From positions 1 to 52,765 of the forward strand of contig CALIHP010000069.1 of the NCBI GenBank assembly GCA_938020565.1: a stretch of 52,765 nucleotides of DNA. The letters are read 5' to 3'. Below are positions 33,094 through 39,906 of this stretch, in pieces. Origin of the DNA: an uncultured Anaerolineaceae bacterium (GTDB lineage Bacteria; Chloroflexota; Anaerolineae; Anaerolineales; Anaerolineaceae). Positions within the stretch are counted from its first letter, which is position 1, and the number at the start of each line of letters is the position of its first letter. The position numbers and the translations under genes were made by a program. The notes under the pieces are model-generated. The model saw nothing but the letters and a program-made list of their open reading frames with translations. It searched no databases and had not been told where the DNA came from.

Positions 33094-33821
33094 TCTGTGC
33101 CTCCGGGACCAGAAGCCGCTTCCGCTGCGTTTTCGGCGCGCCCTTCGCCCGCTTTTCTCCCGCGAATCGCCAGCAGTCCGGCCAGGATCAGGACCATCGC
33201 GGGAATAATAAAGTTCGCGGGTCCGAAAATCCAGAGGCAGACCAGCGCTGAAGCGACGCCGATCAGGTGCGGCGCGTGGTCGCGCTGCGATTCCCACTGC
33301 GTCAGGAAAATATAAAGGAAGAGCGCGGTCATCGCGAATTCGACGCCCTTCGAGTTGAAGCGGAAAAACGCGCCGAAGAGCGCGCCGAGCGTCGATCCGA
33401 GGACCCAGTACGATTGGTCCAGCGCGGAGACCCAGAAATAGAACCAGCCCCGATCGACGTTTTCGGGAATGTCCGCGGCGACGAGGAGCGAATACGTTTC
33501 ATCGGTCAGCGCGAAAATCAGGTATGGCTTGATTTTCCCGACGTCCGCGTACCGCCGCAGCATCGACAGACCGTAAAAAAGCTGGCGCGCGCTGACCGCC
33601 AGCGTCAGGATCATGGCAGTCAGCGGGCTGAATACGGTCATCAGCGAACCGACAGCGACGAATTGAACCGATCCGGCGAAAATCGTCAGGCACATGATCG
33701 GCGCCCAATACCACTCCAGCCCCGCGCCGATCAGCAGGATGCCGAAGCTGATCCCGAGGAAAAGGTACCCGAAAAAAACGGGGATCGTTTGAGGAAACGC
33801 ATGTTTAAAAGCTGCGGTCAT
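33090..33821 (-). CDS. azlC: AzlC family branched-chain amino acid exporter permease
   Basis: A 243-residue polytopic protein of the AzlC/YgaZ family: FFGYLFLGISFGILL, the GSVQFVAVG motif and the ARQLFYGLSML segment are conserved. The last 25 residues form a Gly/Ala/Glu-rich cytoplasmic tail. Translationally coupled to azlD by a 4-nt overlap. Substrate (azaleucine, valine or other) is not determined by sequence. Confidence 0.93.
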   Translation of the reverse strand: MTAAFKHAFPQTIPVFFGYLFLGISFGILLIGAGLEWYWAPIMCLTIFAGSVQFVAVGSLMTVFSPLTAMILTLAVSARQLFYGLSMLRRYADVGKIKPYLIFALTDETYSLLVAADIPENVDRGWFYFWVSALDQSYWVLGSTLGALFGAFFRFNSKGVEFAMTALFLYIFLTQWESQRDHAPHLIGVASALVCLWIFGPANFIIPAMVLILAGLLAIRGRKAGEGRAENAAEAASGPGGTE

Positions 33822-34068
33822 GATTTAAAAAGCTCGCGATCCTGATTTGTCCGGTGAATCCTGCGCGGTTTCCCGGCGGAAACGATGAGGCGGGGTACAC
33901 AGACGCGTTCGATTGTATGCTGAAACGGCAGCTTCGCTTCGGACCGGCGGCGCATTCATGACAATCTGGTGAAAGGTCCGGGTTTTCTTTGGATTAATAG
34001 AATTTTAAGGTTTGGCGCTGCCGCAGGTTCCCTCGAAAATATGAGGAGAATGTCTGCACGAGGAGAAT
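33822..34068. other. intergenic region upstream of azlC
   Basis: About 250 bp separating azlC from the 34-kb leader region. It holds an open 36-codon frame from a GTG at 33853 with GC-rich codons but no ribosome-binding site or similarity that I recognise, and near its end a 30-codon frame from 34041 beginning MRRMSARGEYA, reminiscent of the start of Rrf2 regulators. Both may be gene remnants. Confidence 0.35.
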
Positions 34069-34152
34069 ATGCGCAAATTTATTCGCGTATTCATTTTTTT
34101 TGGAATTTGTTGTATAATAAAGATTGCGCGTAGGGATAAGCTGATTGTCTGA
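34069..34152 (+). CDS. possible 27-residue hydrophobic small protein
   Basis: A short ATG frame behind an ideal GAGGAG at 3 nt. The product (MRKFIRVFIFFGICCIIKI then ARRDKLIV) has one hydrophobic segment flanked by positive residues, as in single-pass small membrane proteins. Its 3' half contains the TATAAT box of the downstream leader, so it may be fortuitous. No promoter is seen for it. Confidence 0.3.
   Translation: MRKFIRVFIFFGICCIIKIARRDKLIV
34090..34118 (+). promoter_or_regulatory. promoter of the 34.4-kb exported protein gene
   Basis: TATAAT (34113-34118) is preceded at 17 nt by TTCATT (34090-34095). The region around it is A/T-rich, unlike most of the window. Predicted start is near 34125, about 310 nt before the coding sequence. 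Confidence 0.6.
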
Positions 34153-34424
34153 TGAGTCAGACTGACTTTTCCCAGCCAGGACGGAGAATCCGGGAAAAGC
34201 GATTCTGCGCCAGGTCGGCGCCTTCGGAACGTAATGGATAAGGCGATCCATCCATTCTGAAGCGTTGGCATAACGTTTGCAAAAAAAAGGAAAGGAAAAA
34301 GGAGAATTTGCGGCCCGTATGCTTTCTGGAAGATCGGGCCTGATCTAAAAAGGCATACGGCGAGCAGGTCTCCATTGAAAAAGGATTTTCCGCGGACGGC
34401 AGGGAGATCCTGAAATAAGGAAGG
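34125..34424 (+). ncRNA. long structured 5' leader, candidate cis-regulatory RNA
   Basis: Six perfect or nearly perfect helices lie in 290 nt: GTCTGA/TCAGAC (34147-34162, TGAG loop); CTTTTCCC/GGGAAAAG (34166-34173, 34192-34199) enclosing GGA/TCC; GCGCC/GGCGC (34207-34221); AATGGAT/ATCCATT (34233-34239, 34250-34256); CCGTATGC/GCATACGG (34316-34323, 34353-34360) enclosing AGATC/GATCT; and CAGGTCTCC with GGAGATCCTG, nine pairs with one bulge, bringing 34365 near 34413. An A/G-only tract separates the halves. Tiny frames start at 34234 and 34319. It matches no riboswitch consensus I know. Function is inferred from structure and length only. Confidence 0.5.
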
Positions 34425-34433
34425 ATGAAAAAA

Positions 34434-34862
34434 ATGAACAGAGCATTTCGAAAAAGTATTGTGTTGGTGGCGTTGGTTGCCGTTTTGTTGCTGACGATCG
34501 CGGTTCCTTCGTTCGCACAGGCGACGACTTCGTCGCGTTTCGAGAGACCGCGCACGAAATATTTAGGCGACGTCCGGGCGACGATGAAACGGATTCAGGA
34601 GCTGCCCGGGATTATGGACAACCTGCTTTGCGAAAATGATCCGGATGGCTATGTTGCTGAACGGCAGCGATTGGCGACGGAAATTGAGAATTTGAAATGG
34701 CTGTTGGTTCAGATGGATATCAAAAACACGCTCGATTTACAGAGTATTCAGGGCGCGGTGAATTATTACTCAGTCTGCGGAGAGGGGAAGTTCGCGACAG
34801 GGATCGCCGATCGCGAAGCGAATAAGCTGAAAAAAATTCTTGTCCGCTACGGGCTTCAATAG
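34434..34862 (+). CDS. small exported protein of unknown function
   Basis: A 142-residue protein with a clear Sec signal peptide (basic RAFRKS, hydrophobic VLVALVAVLLLTIAV, likely cleavage in PSFAQA near residue 30). The mature part of about 110 residues is mostly helical and charged, with two cysteines (LLCEND and YSVCGEG). No family is recognised. AAGGAAGG at 9 nt favours the ATG at 34434; an in-frame ATG at 34425 would add three residues but lies directly on the ribosome-binding site. The unusually long structured leader suggests tight or abundant expression. A hairpin at 34928-34962 follows. Confidence 0.7.
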   Translation: MNRAFRKSIVLVALVAVLLLTIAVPSFAQATTSSRFERPRTKYLGDVRATMKRIQELPGIMDNLLCENDPDGYVAERQRLATEIENLKWLLVQMDIKNTLDLQSIQGAVNYYSVCGEGKFATGIADREANKLKKILVRYGLQ

Positions 34863-34927
34863 TTCTTCTGTGATTTCCGCCGGTTTTGATGTCATCGGAC
34901 CGGTGAAAAGCTGGCGATGCTTTGTTG

Positions 34928-34962
34928 ACTGAGACGGTATCTGACGGTCAGAGCGTCTCAGT
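34928..34962 (+). terminator. long hairpin after the exported protein gene
   Basis: ACTGAGACG (34928-34936) pairs with CGTCTCAGT (34954-34962), and TCTGAC/GTCAGA extends it inward. No T-run follows (TTCGAATTT), so termination is plausible but not certain. Confidence 0.45.
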
Positions 34963-35101
34963 TCGAATTTAATGATCAGTGGATTCATCCGTTTATTTGG
35001 CAGCGCGTTGAGCGCATTGACAGTCCCCGCGCGGACCCTGTGCGAGCGATGGGGTTTAAGGATGCCTCGATGAACTGTCCTCTTGGGGCTGATTTACGCG
35101 G

Positions 35102-35124
35102 AAGCCGGCGGTTTTCCCCGGCTT
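35102..35124 (+). other. hairpin in the 34.9-35.4 kb intergenic region
   Basis: AAGCCGG (35102-35108) pairs with CCGGCTT (35118-35124). The surrounding stretch 34863-35369 contains an open plus frame from 35040 that joins the next gene without a stop, but its composition does not resemble a conserved protein and a good start is at 35370. Confidence 0.3.
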
Positions 35125-35172
35125 TCGCGTTATCTGCTCCTGTTTTCGTGTCGTCCGCAAAGGCACGGCCAT

Positions 35173-35201
35173 TTTCCAGATCAATAAAAAATTTTGATAA
35201 T
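35173..35201 (+). promoter_or_regulatory. predicted promoter of the repeat protein gene
   Basis: TTTCCA (35173-35178), 17 nt, GATAAT (35196-35201), inside an A/T-rich patch. Predicted start near 35208 leaves a leader of about 160 nt. Confidence 0.45.
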
Positions 35202-35369
35202 ATTCGAGAGTTTTTTGAAGGATTTCCTTTGGGGACCTCTTCTCGTTTGAAGGCGCTCGCCAGCTTGTCCGAAGGTTCGGAACGCGCCGGGTTTCGCGGT
35301 ATGATTAACCGAACGCCGCGCCGGGCGAGCCGCGAATTCGGACTCGGCGGGCGACAGGAATGGGAAAAC

Positions 35370-36467
35370 ATGCGGAAGCTGCATAAAATACGGTGCCGAC
35401 TTTTGAGCTATTCTGGAATCGCGCTGATCCTTGGATTGGCGTTTCTCTTTAGCGTTCGACCCTCCGGCGCCGGACGACGGGAGGTTACGTTCACGGTCGG
35501 TCCAGCGGGCGATTATATGTCGATCAGCGCGGCGTTGGAGGCGATTCCGAACGACGCCTTTTCGGTCCGGATTCGGATTGCGCCGTCGCTTCAGGCGGCG
35601 GAGCGCGACGCGGAACTCATGGTCCCGGACGCGCCGTCGTTGGAGCGCGTGACGTTCGAGGCAGCTCTCGAAGCGGGCGCGGCGCAGCGGGTCCGCGTTC
35701 TTTCGGTTTGGCGGATTTTCGCGAACGGGGTCGCGCTGGCGATCGGACCGGGTCTCGAATTTCCGAACGCGTCGGTTTTCGGGGGATCGCTGGCCGCGGA
35801 TCATAGTCTGGCGACGGTCCTGACGACGGATCTGACAATTGCGGGGATGGTTTCGAACGTTTATGGCGGCGGGCTCGCGCTCACTGGCGGGGTATCGATC
35901 GTCCGCGGGGCTGCGTCGGTGAAGCTGGAGACTGGCGGCGAGGTCATCTGGCAGCTTTGCGGCGGAGGGGCGGCCGAAGGTCCGGACGCATACGCGACGA
36001 TCGGCGACACGGACGTCAGCGTTTCCGGCCGGGTCGCGTACGCTTTCGCCGGCGGCGCGGCGCGGGGCGGCGGGCGTTCCGAGGTCGTCGGCGTTTCGCG
36101 GATTTCGCTCGAGGCGGAAGGCGCGTCTTCGGTCGCGCTTTTCGGCGGTGGGTTGGCGGAGGGCGACGGATCGGCGTATCGAACGGCGGACAGCGCGGTT
36201 TCGGTGGCCGGGAGGGCGGCCTGGGTTTTTGGGGGCGATTACGCGTTTGGACGTGGCGCGGCGGAGCTGACCGGAATGGCGTCGGTTGCGATCCTGCCCG
36301 GCGCGTCGGTTGTGGAGCTGTACGCCGGGTCGTTCGCGACCGATGAAGGGAGCGTTGCGTCGATTGCCGCGGCGGAGGTTGCCGGCGCGGAGCGTTCGGC
36401 TTTTTATCGTCCCGGGAGCGTTTCGTCAAAAGGCGGCACAGCGGAGGATCCGGAAATTGTCGACTGA
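35370..36467 (+). CDS. exported glycine-rich repeat protein, beta-helix-like
   Basis: A 365-residue protein with an N-terminal signal/anchor (YSGIALILGLAFLFSV, about residues 15-30). The mature start TFTVGPAGDYMSISAALEAI resembles the first turn of right-handed beta-helix proteins. From about residue 170, five or six repeats of roughly 30 residues follow, each with a GGG-A-x-G corner and a VSVSGRV-like strand (CGGGAAEG, AGGAARGG, GGGLAEGDG, GGDYAFGRG). There is no catalytic motif, so an adhesin or surface structural role is more likely than polysaccharide lyase; this is inference. AGGAA at 9 nt supports ATG 35370 over the longer frame from 35040. Cell-wall anchors are not seen. Confidence 0.65.
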   Translation: MRKLHKIRCRLLSYSGIALILGLAFLFSVRPSGAGRREVTFTVGPAGDYMSISAALEAIPNDAFSVRIRIAPSLQAAERDAELMVPDAPSLERVTFEAALEAGAAQRVRVLSVWRIFANGVALAIGPGLEFPNASVFGGSLAADHSLATVLTTDLTIAGMVSNVYGGGLALTGGVSIVRGAASVKLETGGEVIWQLCGGGAAEGPDAYATIGDTDVSVSGRVAYAFAGGAARGGGRSEVVGVSRISLEAEGASSVALFGGGLAEGDGSAYRTADSAVSVAGRAAWVFGGDYAFGRGAAELTGMASVAILPGASVVELYAGSFATDEGSVASIAAAEVAGAERSAFYRPGSVSSKGGTAEDPEIVD

Positions 36468-36602
36468 GACTGAATGAGGAAAAAGGCGTTGGTATTCGTC
36501 TTGTTCCGAATCTGGGCGGAACGGGAAAAATAATGATATATTAGATGAAATGGATTGCGCTTTGCTGCGTAAATTGAGGTAAGAAAGAAGAGGAATAGTA
36601 CG

Positions 36603-37277
36603 ATGGAATATAAAATTGAAGGAACTCCTTTGCCTGCTGTGATCTGCAATTTGCAGGATGGGGAGCAGGTCGTGTCAGAATCAGGCGCGATGTCCTGGAT
36701 GACGCCGAATATCAACATGGAAACGTCTTCGCGCGGCGGGATCGGAAAAGTCTTTTCGCGCGCTTTTTCCGGCGAATCGCTTTTCCTGAACGTCTTTACG
36801 GCGAAGGGCGACGGCATGATCGCGTTCGCTTCGTCGATGCCCGGGATGATCGTTCCGTTCGAGGTTGCGCCGGGGCATGAGATTATCGTTCAGAAATCGG
36901 GTTTTCTGGCGGCGACTGCCGGCGTTGAATTATCGATCGCGCTTCAGAAAAAGCTGGGCTCCGGCTTTTTCGGCGGCGAAGGCTTTATCATGCAGAAATT
37001 ATCGGGTCAGGGAACGGCGTTCGTCGAAATCGACGGCCACTGCAAGGTTTATGACCTGAAGCCGGGCGAGACGCTCGTCGTTTCAACGGGCTTCGTCGCG
37101 GCGATGGACGCGACCTGTACGATGGACGTTAAGATGGTTTCCGGGCTGAAAAACATGTTCTTCGGCGGCGAAGGAATGTTCAATACATATGTAACGGGGC
37201 CGGGACGCGTCTATATTCAGACGATGCCGATTATTGAGCTGGCGCGCCGTATCGGAGCGTATATCGTCAAGAGTTAG
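36603..37277 (+). CDS. AIM24/TIGR00266 family protein
   Basis: A 224-residue protein of the TIGR00266 (AIM24-like) family, a beta-sandwich fold widespread in bacteria whose function is not established. Typical segments are GEQVVSESGAMSWM, GGIGKVFSRAFSGESLFLN, FIMQKLSGQGTAFVE and the C-terminal GPGRVYIQTMPI. No signal peptide. GAGGAA precedes the ATG. It is convergent with the Crp/Fnr gene. Confidence 0.9.
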   Translation: MEYKIEGTPLPAVICNLQDGEQVVSESGAMSWMTPNINMETSSRGGIGKVFSRAFSGESLFLNVFTAKGDGMIAFASSMPGMIVPFEVAPGHEIIVQKSGFLAATAGVELSIALQKKLGSGFFGGEGFIMQKLSGQGTAFVEIDGHCKVYDLKPGETLVVSTGFVAAMDATCTMDVKMVSGLKNMFFGGEGMFNTYVTGPGRVYIQTMPIIELARRIGAYIVKS

Positions 37278-37371
37278 TTTTTCTTAATTTAATTCATATA
37301 AAATCGTTTAAATTGAACACAGGGATATTTTTTCCGCCGATCCGGTGAGGAGATTTATCTCTGTCTATGTT

Positions 37372-38091
37372 TTAATCGTCGGCGATTGCGCGTTTCAGGC
37401 TGAATGATTCCGGCGCGTCGCTGTCGAGATGATGATGAAGCGTGAAGTGGCTGCGCTTGAATTCAAGGATCCCTTCGCTTTGGAGCTTGCTGATCACTGC
37501 AGAGAGCGCGGTCCGATCGACGCAGAGATAATCGGCGAGCTCCTGACGGCTGAACGGGATGACGAAGCTGTCGGAATGATTCTCTTTGGCGACCGCGGAT
37601 AAATAGCTCAGGACCTTTTCACGCGTCGTGCGCTTTGAGACATGCTCAATTTTCTGGATGAGCCCCAGGTTTTTTTTCGCGATGATCCGGATCAGGTTGC
37701 GGATGAGCGCGTAATGATAAGCGCAGTTCTGTCCGCAGGTCGTCAGGATCGCGCGGTAGTCGATCAGCATGAGCCGGCTTTCCTCCGTCGCGATGACGCT
37801 GAGCGGGAGCTCGCCGATCTCGGCGGCGGCGAACGCTTCCCCGAAAAGCTCGTTCGGGCCGACGTTGGCGATAATATTCCGCGCCCCGAAATAGTCCTCT
37901 TTCAGGATCTGTAAATTCCCGTTCAGGACGATCCCGATCCGGTCGGCGGGATCGCCTTCGAGGAGGACGAACTGATTTTTCGCGTACACCCGTGTCCGCG
38001 CGTTCAGGCAGATGAACAGGGGGGCCAGCTCGTGGCGGGCAACCCCTGCGAAGAGCGGGTTCCCCTGAAGATTGAGATCGCTGAAATTCAT
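37372..38091 (-). CDS. Crp/Fnr family transcriptional regulator
   Basis: A 239-residue regulator: cyclic-nucleotide-binding-like beta-barrel (about residues 12-125), dimer helix, and a C-terminal winged helix with SRQELADYLCVDRTALSAVISKLQSEG (about residues 180-206). It lacks the four-cysteine Fe-S cluster of true FNR; the few cysteines (TTCGQNC, YLC) are not arranged that way. The ligand is unknown. A promoter and a 14-bp palindrome lie just upstream, suggesting autoregulation. Confidence 0.9.
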   Translation of the reverse strand: MNFSDLNLQGNPLFAGVARHELAPLFICLNARTRVYAKNQFVLLEGDPADRIGIVLNGNLQILKEDYFGARNIIANVGPNELFGEAFAAAEIGELPLSVIATEESRLMLIDYRAILTTCGQNCAYHYALIRNLIRIIAKKNLGLIQKIEHVSKRTTREKVLSYLSAVAKENHSDSFVIPFSRQELADYLCVDRTALSAVISKLQSEGILEFKRSHFTLHHHLDSDAPESFSLKRAIADD

Positions 38092-38133
38092 AGGCTGCCT
38101 CCTTTTTCGTCCGGCCGATTCCTCCCTGCAGGA

Positions 38134-38147
38134 GTTGGATTTCCAAC
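38134..38147 (-). promoter_or_regulatory. palindrome in the Crp/Fnr gene leader, probable operator
   Basis: GTTGGA TT TCCAAC is a perfect 14-bp inverted repeat located at the predicted transcription start (near 38144) of the crp-like gene. A bound dimer would block initiation. The half-site differs from the classical TTGAT, but dimer symmetry fits the family. Confidence 0.5.
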
Positions 38148-38150
38148 AAA

Positions 38151-38179
38151 ATTATACCATAAGCGCGATGGAGGTTGAA
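38151..38179 (-). promoter_or_regulatory. promoter of the Crp/Fnr gene
   Basis: On the minus strand TTCAAC (38174-38179), a 17-nt spacer and TATAAT (38151-38156). The start is expected about 50 nt before the ATG at 38091. Confidence 0.6.
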
Positions 38180-38183
38180 GGAT

Positions 38184-38336
38184 ATGGCTTCGCTGCGCCT
38201 GAATATCCAGGCGCTTCGATTACGCGTCGGCTTCCAGGACGCGGACGGATATGAAAGGATCTGGGTTTCCGATCCCCGCCGGGCGCCTCATGAAGGGAGC
38301 CGTCTTTTTAACGGCGGTCCGCCGTTAGCTGAATAA
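38184..38336 (+). CDS. possible small protein of 50 residues
   Basis: An ATG frame with GGAGG at 9 nt, in a gap otherwise without genes. The product begins MASLRLNIQALRLRVG and ends NGGPPLAE; it has no recognised domain and no membrane segment. About 59% of third positions are G or C, similar to real genes nearby. The stop lies at the foot of the 38341-38364 hairpin, which also has four Ts on this strand. Divergent from the crp-like gene. No clear promoter of its own is seen. Confidence 0.4.
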   Translation: MASLRLNIQALRLRVGFQDADGYERIWVSDPRRAPHEGSRLFNGGPPLAE

Positions 38337-38364
38337 AAAAGCGGGGCCTTTGGATTAGCCCCGC
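38335..38364 (-). terminator. intrinsic terminator of the minus-strand gntR-to-PLP operon
   Basis: GCGGGGC (38341-38347) pairs with GCCCCGC (38358-38364); read on the minus strand the stem is followed by six or more Ts (38340-38335). It lies about 30 nt after the PLP enzyme gene. Four Ts on the plus side make it partly bidirectional. Confidence 0.8.
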
Positions 38365-38395
38365 TTTTGCGTCAGACGTCAGCCGTTTGACCCGA

Positions 38396-39862
38396 TCAGA
38401 TCAGGCCGACTTCGGCGTTGAACTCGCGGATCAGGCGGTCGATTTCCTCGCGCTGGGCGGCGACTTCGGTCCAGTAGGAACGATCGTACCACTGCGCGTT
38501 GAGCTCTTCGGAGGTGCGGCCCTGCTGTTCGATCCACGTGTAATATTTCAGGTTGTGGATGCGCTTGCGGTCGGCGTAGGTGAGCTCGATCATGTTATCC
38601 GTCGTCTCGCCCATCAGGTAGCGTCCGAAGTCGAAAGCGGCGTCGTCGCGCGTGAACGCCCCGAATTCTTCCGTGTATTCGGCCAGACGCGTCCCGTAGA
38701 GGTCAAGCGAGTCGGTGAAGAGGGTCATGACAATGTCGTCGCCGGTCAGTTCGTTGTATTTCGCGAACTTGATCGCCGACAGGAGATTGGCGATCCCGGA
38801 CAGGCCCATCAGGCTCAGCTGGCTGACGATTTCGGCCGGGACACCCTTGTCGGCGAGGTATTTCCTGCCTTCCGGCTCGTTGAAGAGGCGGAGGAGATGA
38901 ACCGTGGCGTTGTCGTCGATCGAGGTGACGAAATCGGTGTTGCGGACGTTATGGACCCAGGGAACGTGCTTGTCGCCGATCCCTTCGATTCGGTGCGCCC
39001 CGAAGCCGTTATTCAGGAGCGTGGGGCACTGGAGCGCTTCGGAAGCGATGACCTTCAGGTCGGGATGCAGCGTTTTCAGGAAGTCGCCGCAGGCGATCGT
39101 TCCGCCCGAACCCGTATTCGACGCCATCCCGGCGAAGCGGGTATTCGGGCCGGCGAGCTCCTGGAAAACTTCTTCCATGGCGCTGCCGGTGACGTTGTAG
39201 TGCCAGAGGTAATTCCCGAGTTCGTCGAACTGATTGAAGATCATCAGCTCCTGACCCGAGCGGCGCAGCTCCCAGCACTTGTCGAAGATTTCTTTGACGT
39301 TGGATTCGGTTCCGGGCGTAGCGATAATTTCGTCGGCGACTTTTTCGAGCCAGGCGAAGCGCTCGCGGCTCATGCCTTCAGGAAGAATTGCGATCGACTT
39401 GCAGGCGAGCAGCGCGGAGTCATAAGCGCCGCCGCGGCAGTAGTTCCCGGTCGAAGGCCAGACGGCCTTTTCGGTCGTCGGGTCGAATTGCCCGGTGACG
39501 AGGCGGGGAACGAGGCAGGAGAAAGCGGCCCCGACTTTATGCGCCCCGGTGGGGAACCATTTCCCGACGAGCGCGACGATCCGCGCGTCGACGCCGGTCA
39601 GCGACGACGGAAGCTCAATATAATTGACGCCGCCGAAACCGCCGCCTTTTTCGGTCGGTTCGTTCTTCCAGGTGATCCGGAAAAGGTTATTCGGATCGAT
39701 ATCCCAGAGACCGATCGATTTCAGGTTCTGCCTGATTTTTTCCGGGACGCGCTCCGGATGCATCTGCTGATCATAGGTCGGAATAATAATTTTTCGTTCG
39801 CGGGCGCGGTCAATTGCGTGCTTACGACGTTCGGGGTGAATAGATAAATCGATACGAGCCAT
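38396..39862 (-). CDS. PLP-dependent fold-type II enzyme (cysteine synthase/TrpB superfamily)
   Basis: A 488-residue PLP enzyme. The Schiff-base lysine is probably in FPTGAHKVGAAF (about residue 108), the SGN-like loop is STGNYCRGGA, and the phosphate-binding glycine loop is SNTGSGGTIACG. About 90 extra N-terminal residues and a 120-residue C-terminal extension set it apart from ordinary cysteine or threonine synthases. Homologues are usually annotated only as PLP-dependent or cysteine-synthase-like, and the substrate is unknown. It is the last gene of the operon, 44 nt after the GT2 gene, and is followed by a terminator. Confidence 0.8.
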   Translation of the reverse strand: MARIDLSIHPERRKHAIDRARERKIIIPTYDQQMHPERVPEKIRQNLKSIGLWDIDPNNLFRITWKNEPTEKGGGFGGVNYIELPSSLTGVDARIVALVGKWFPTGAHKVGAAFSCLVPRLVTGQFDPTTEKAVWPSTGNYCRGGAYDSALLACKSIAILPEGMSRERFAWLEKVADEIIATPGTESNVKEIFDKCWELRRSGQELMIFNQFDELGNYLWHYNVTGSAMEEVFQELAGPNTRFAGMASNTGSGGTIACGDFLKTLHPDLKVIASEALQCPTLLNNGFGAHRIEGIGDKHVPWVHNVRNTDFVTSIDDNATVHLLRLFNEPEGRKYLADKGVPAEIVSQLSLMGLSGIANLLSAIKFAKYNELTGDDIVMTLFTDSLDLYGTRLAEYTEEFGAFTRDDAAFDFGRYLMGETTDNMIELTYADRKRIHNLKYYTWIEQQGRTSEELNAQWYDRSYWTEVAAQREEIDRLIREFNAEVGLI

Positions 39863-39906
39863 TCTTAAAAAACCATCCTTCTTAAATAAATTTTCTTTTA
39901 AAGAAT

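Noticed and set aside
33853..33963. 36-codon GTG frame upstream of azlC
   Set aside because: No ribosome-binding site, no promoter and no recognised similarity; at most a gene remnant.
34149..34166. CTGATGAGTC resembling the hammerhead ribozyme core
   Set aside because: The bases instead form the perfect GTCTGA/TCAGAC hairpin, and no GAAA element or cleavage-site stem stands at the required positions.
35040..35369. N-terminal extension of the repeat protein frame
   Set aside because: It would place the signal peptide 120 residues inside the protein and has no ribosome-binding site, whereas ATG 35370 has both a good site and the signal at the start.
38309..38327. TAACGGCG/CGCCGTTA hairpin as a terminator
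   Set aside because: No T-run follows on either strand, and it lies inside the possible 50-codon gene.
38387..39847. 486-codon plus-strand frame opposite the PLP enzyme
   Set aside because: It is an antisense shadow caused by high G+C at third positions; the minus-strand frame has clear PLP enzyme motifs.
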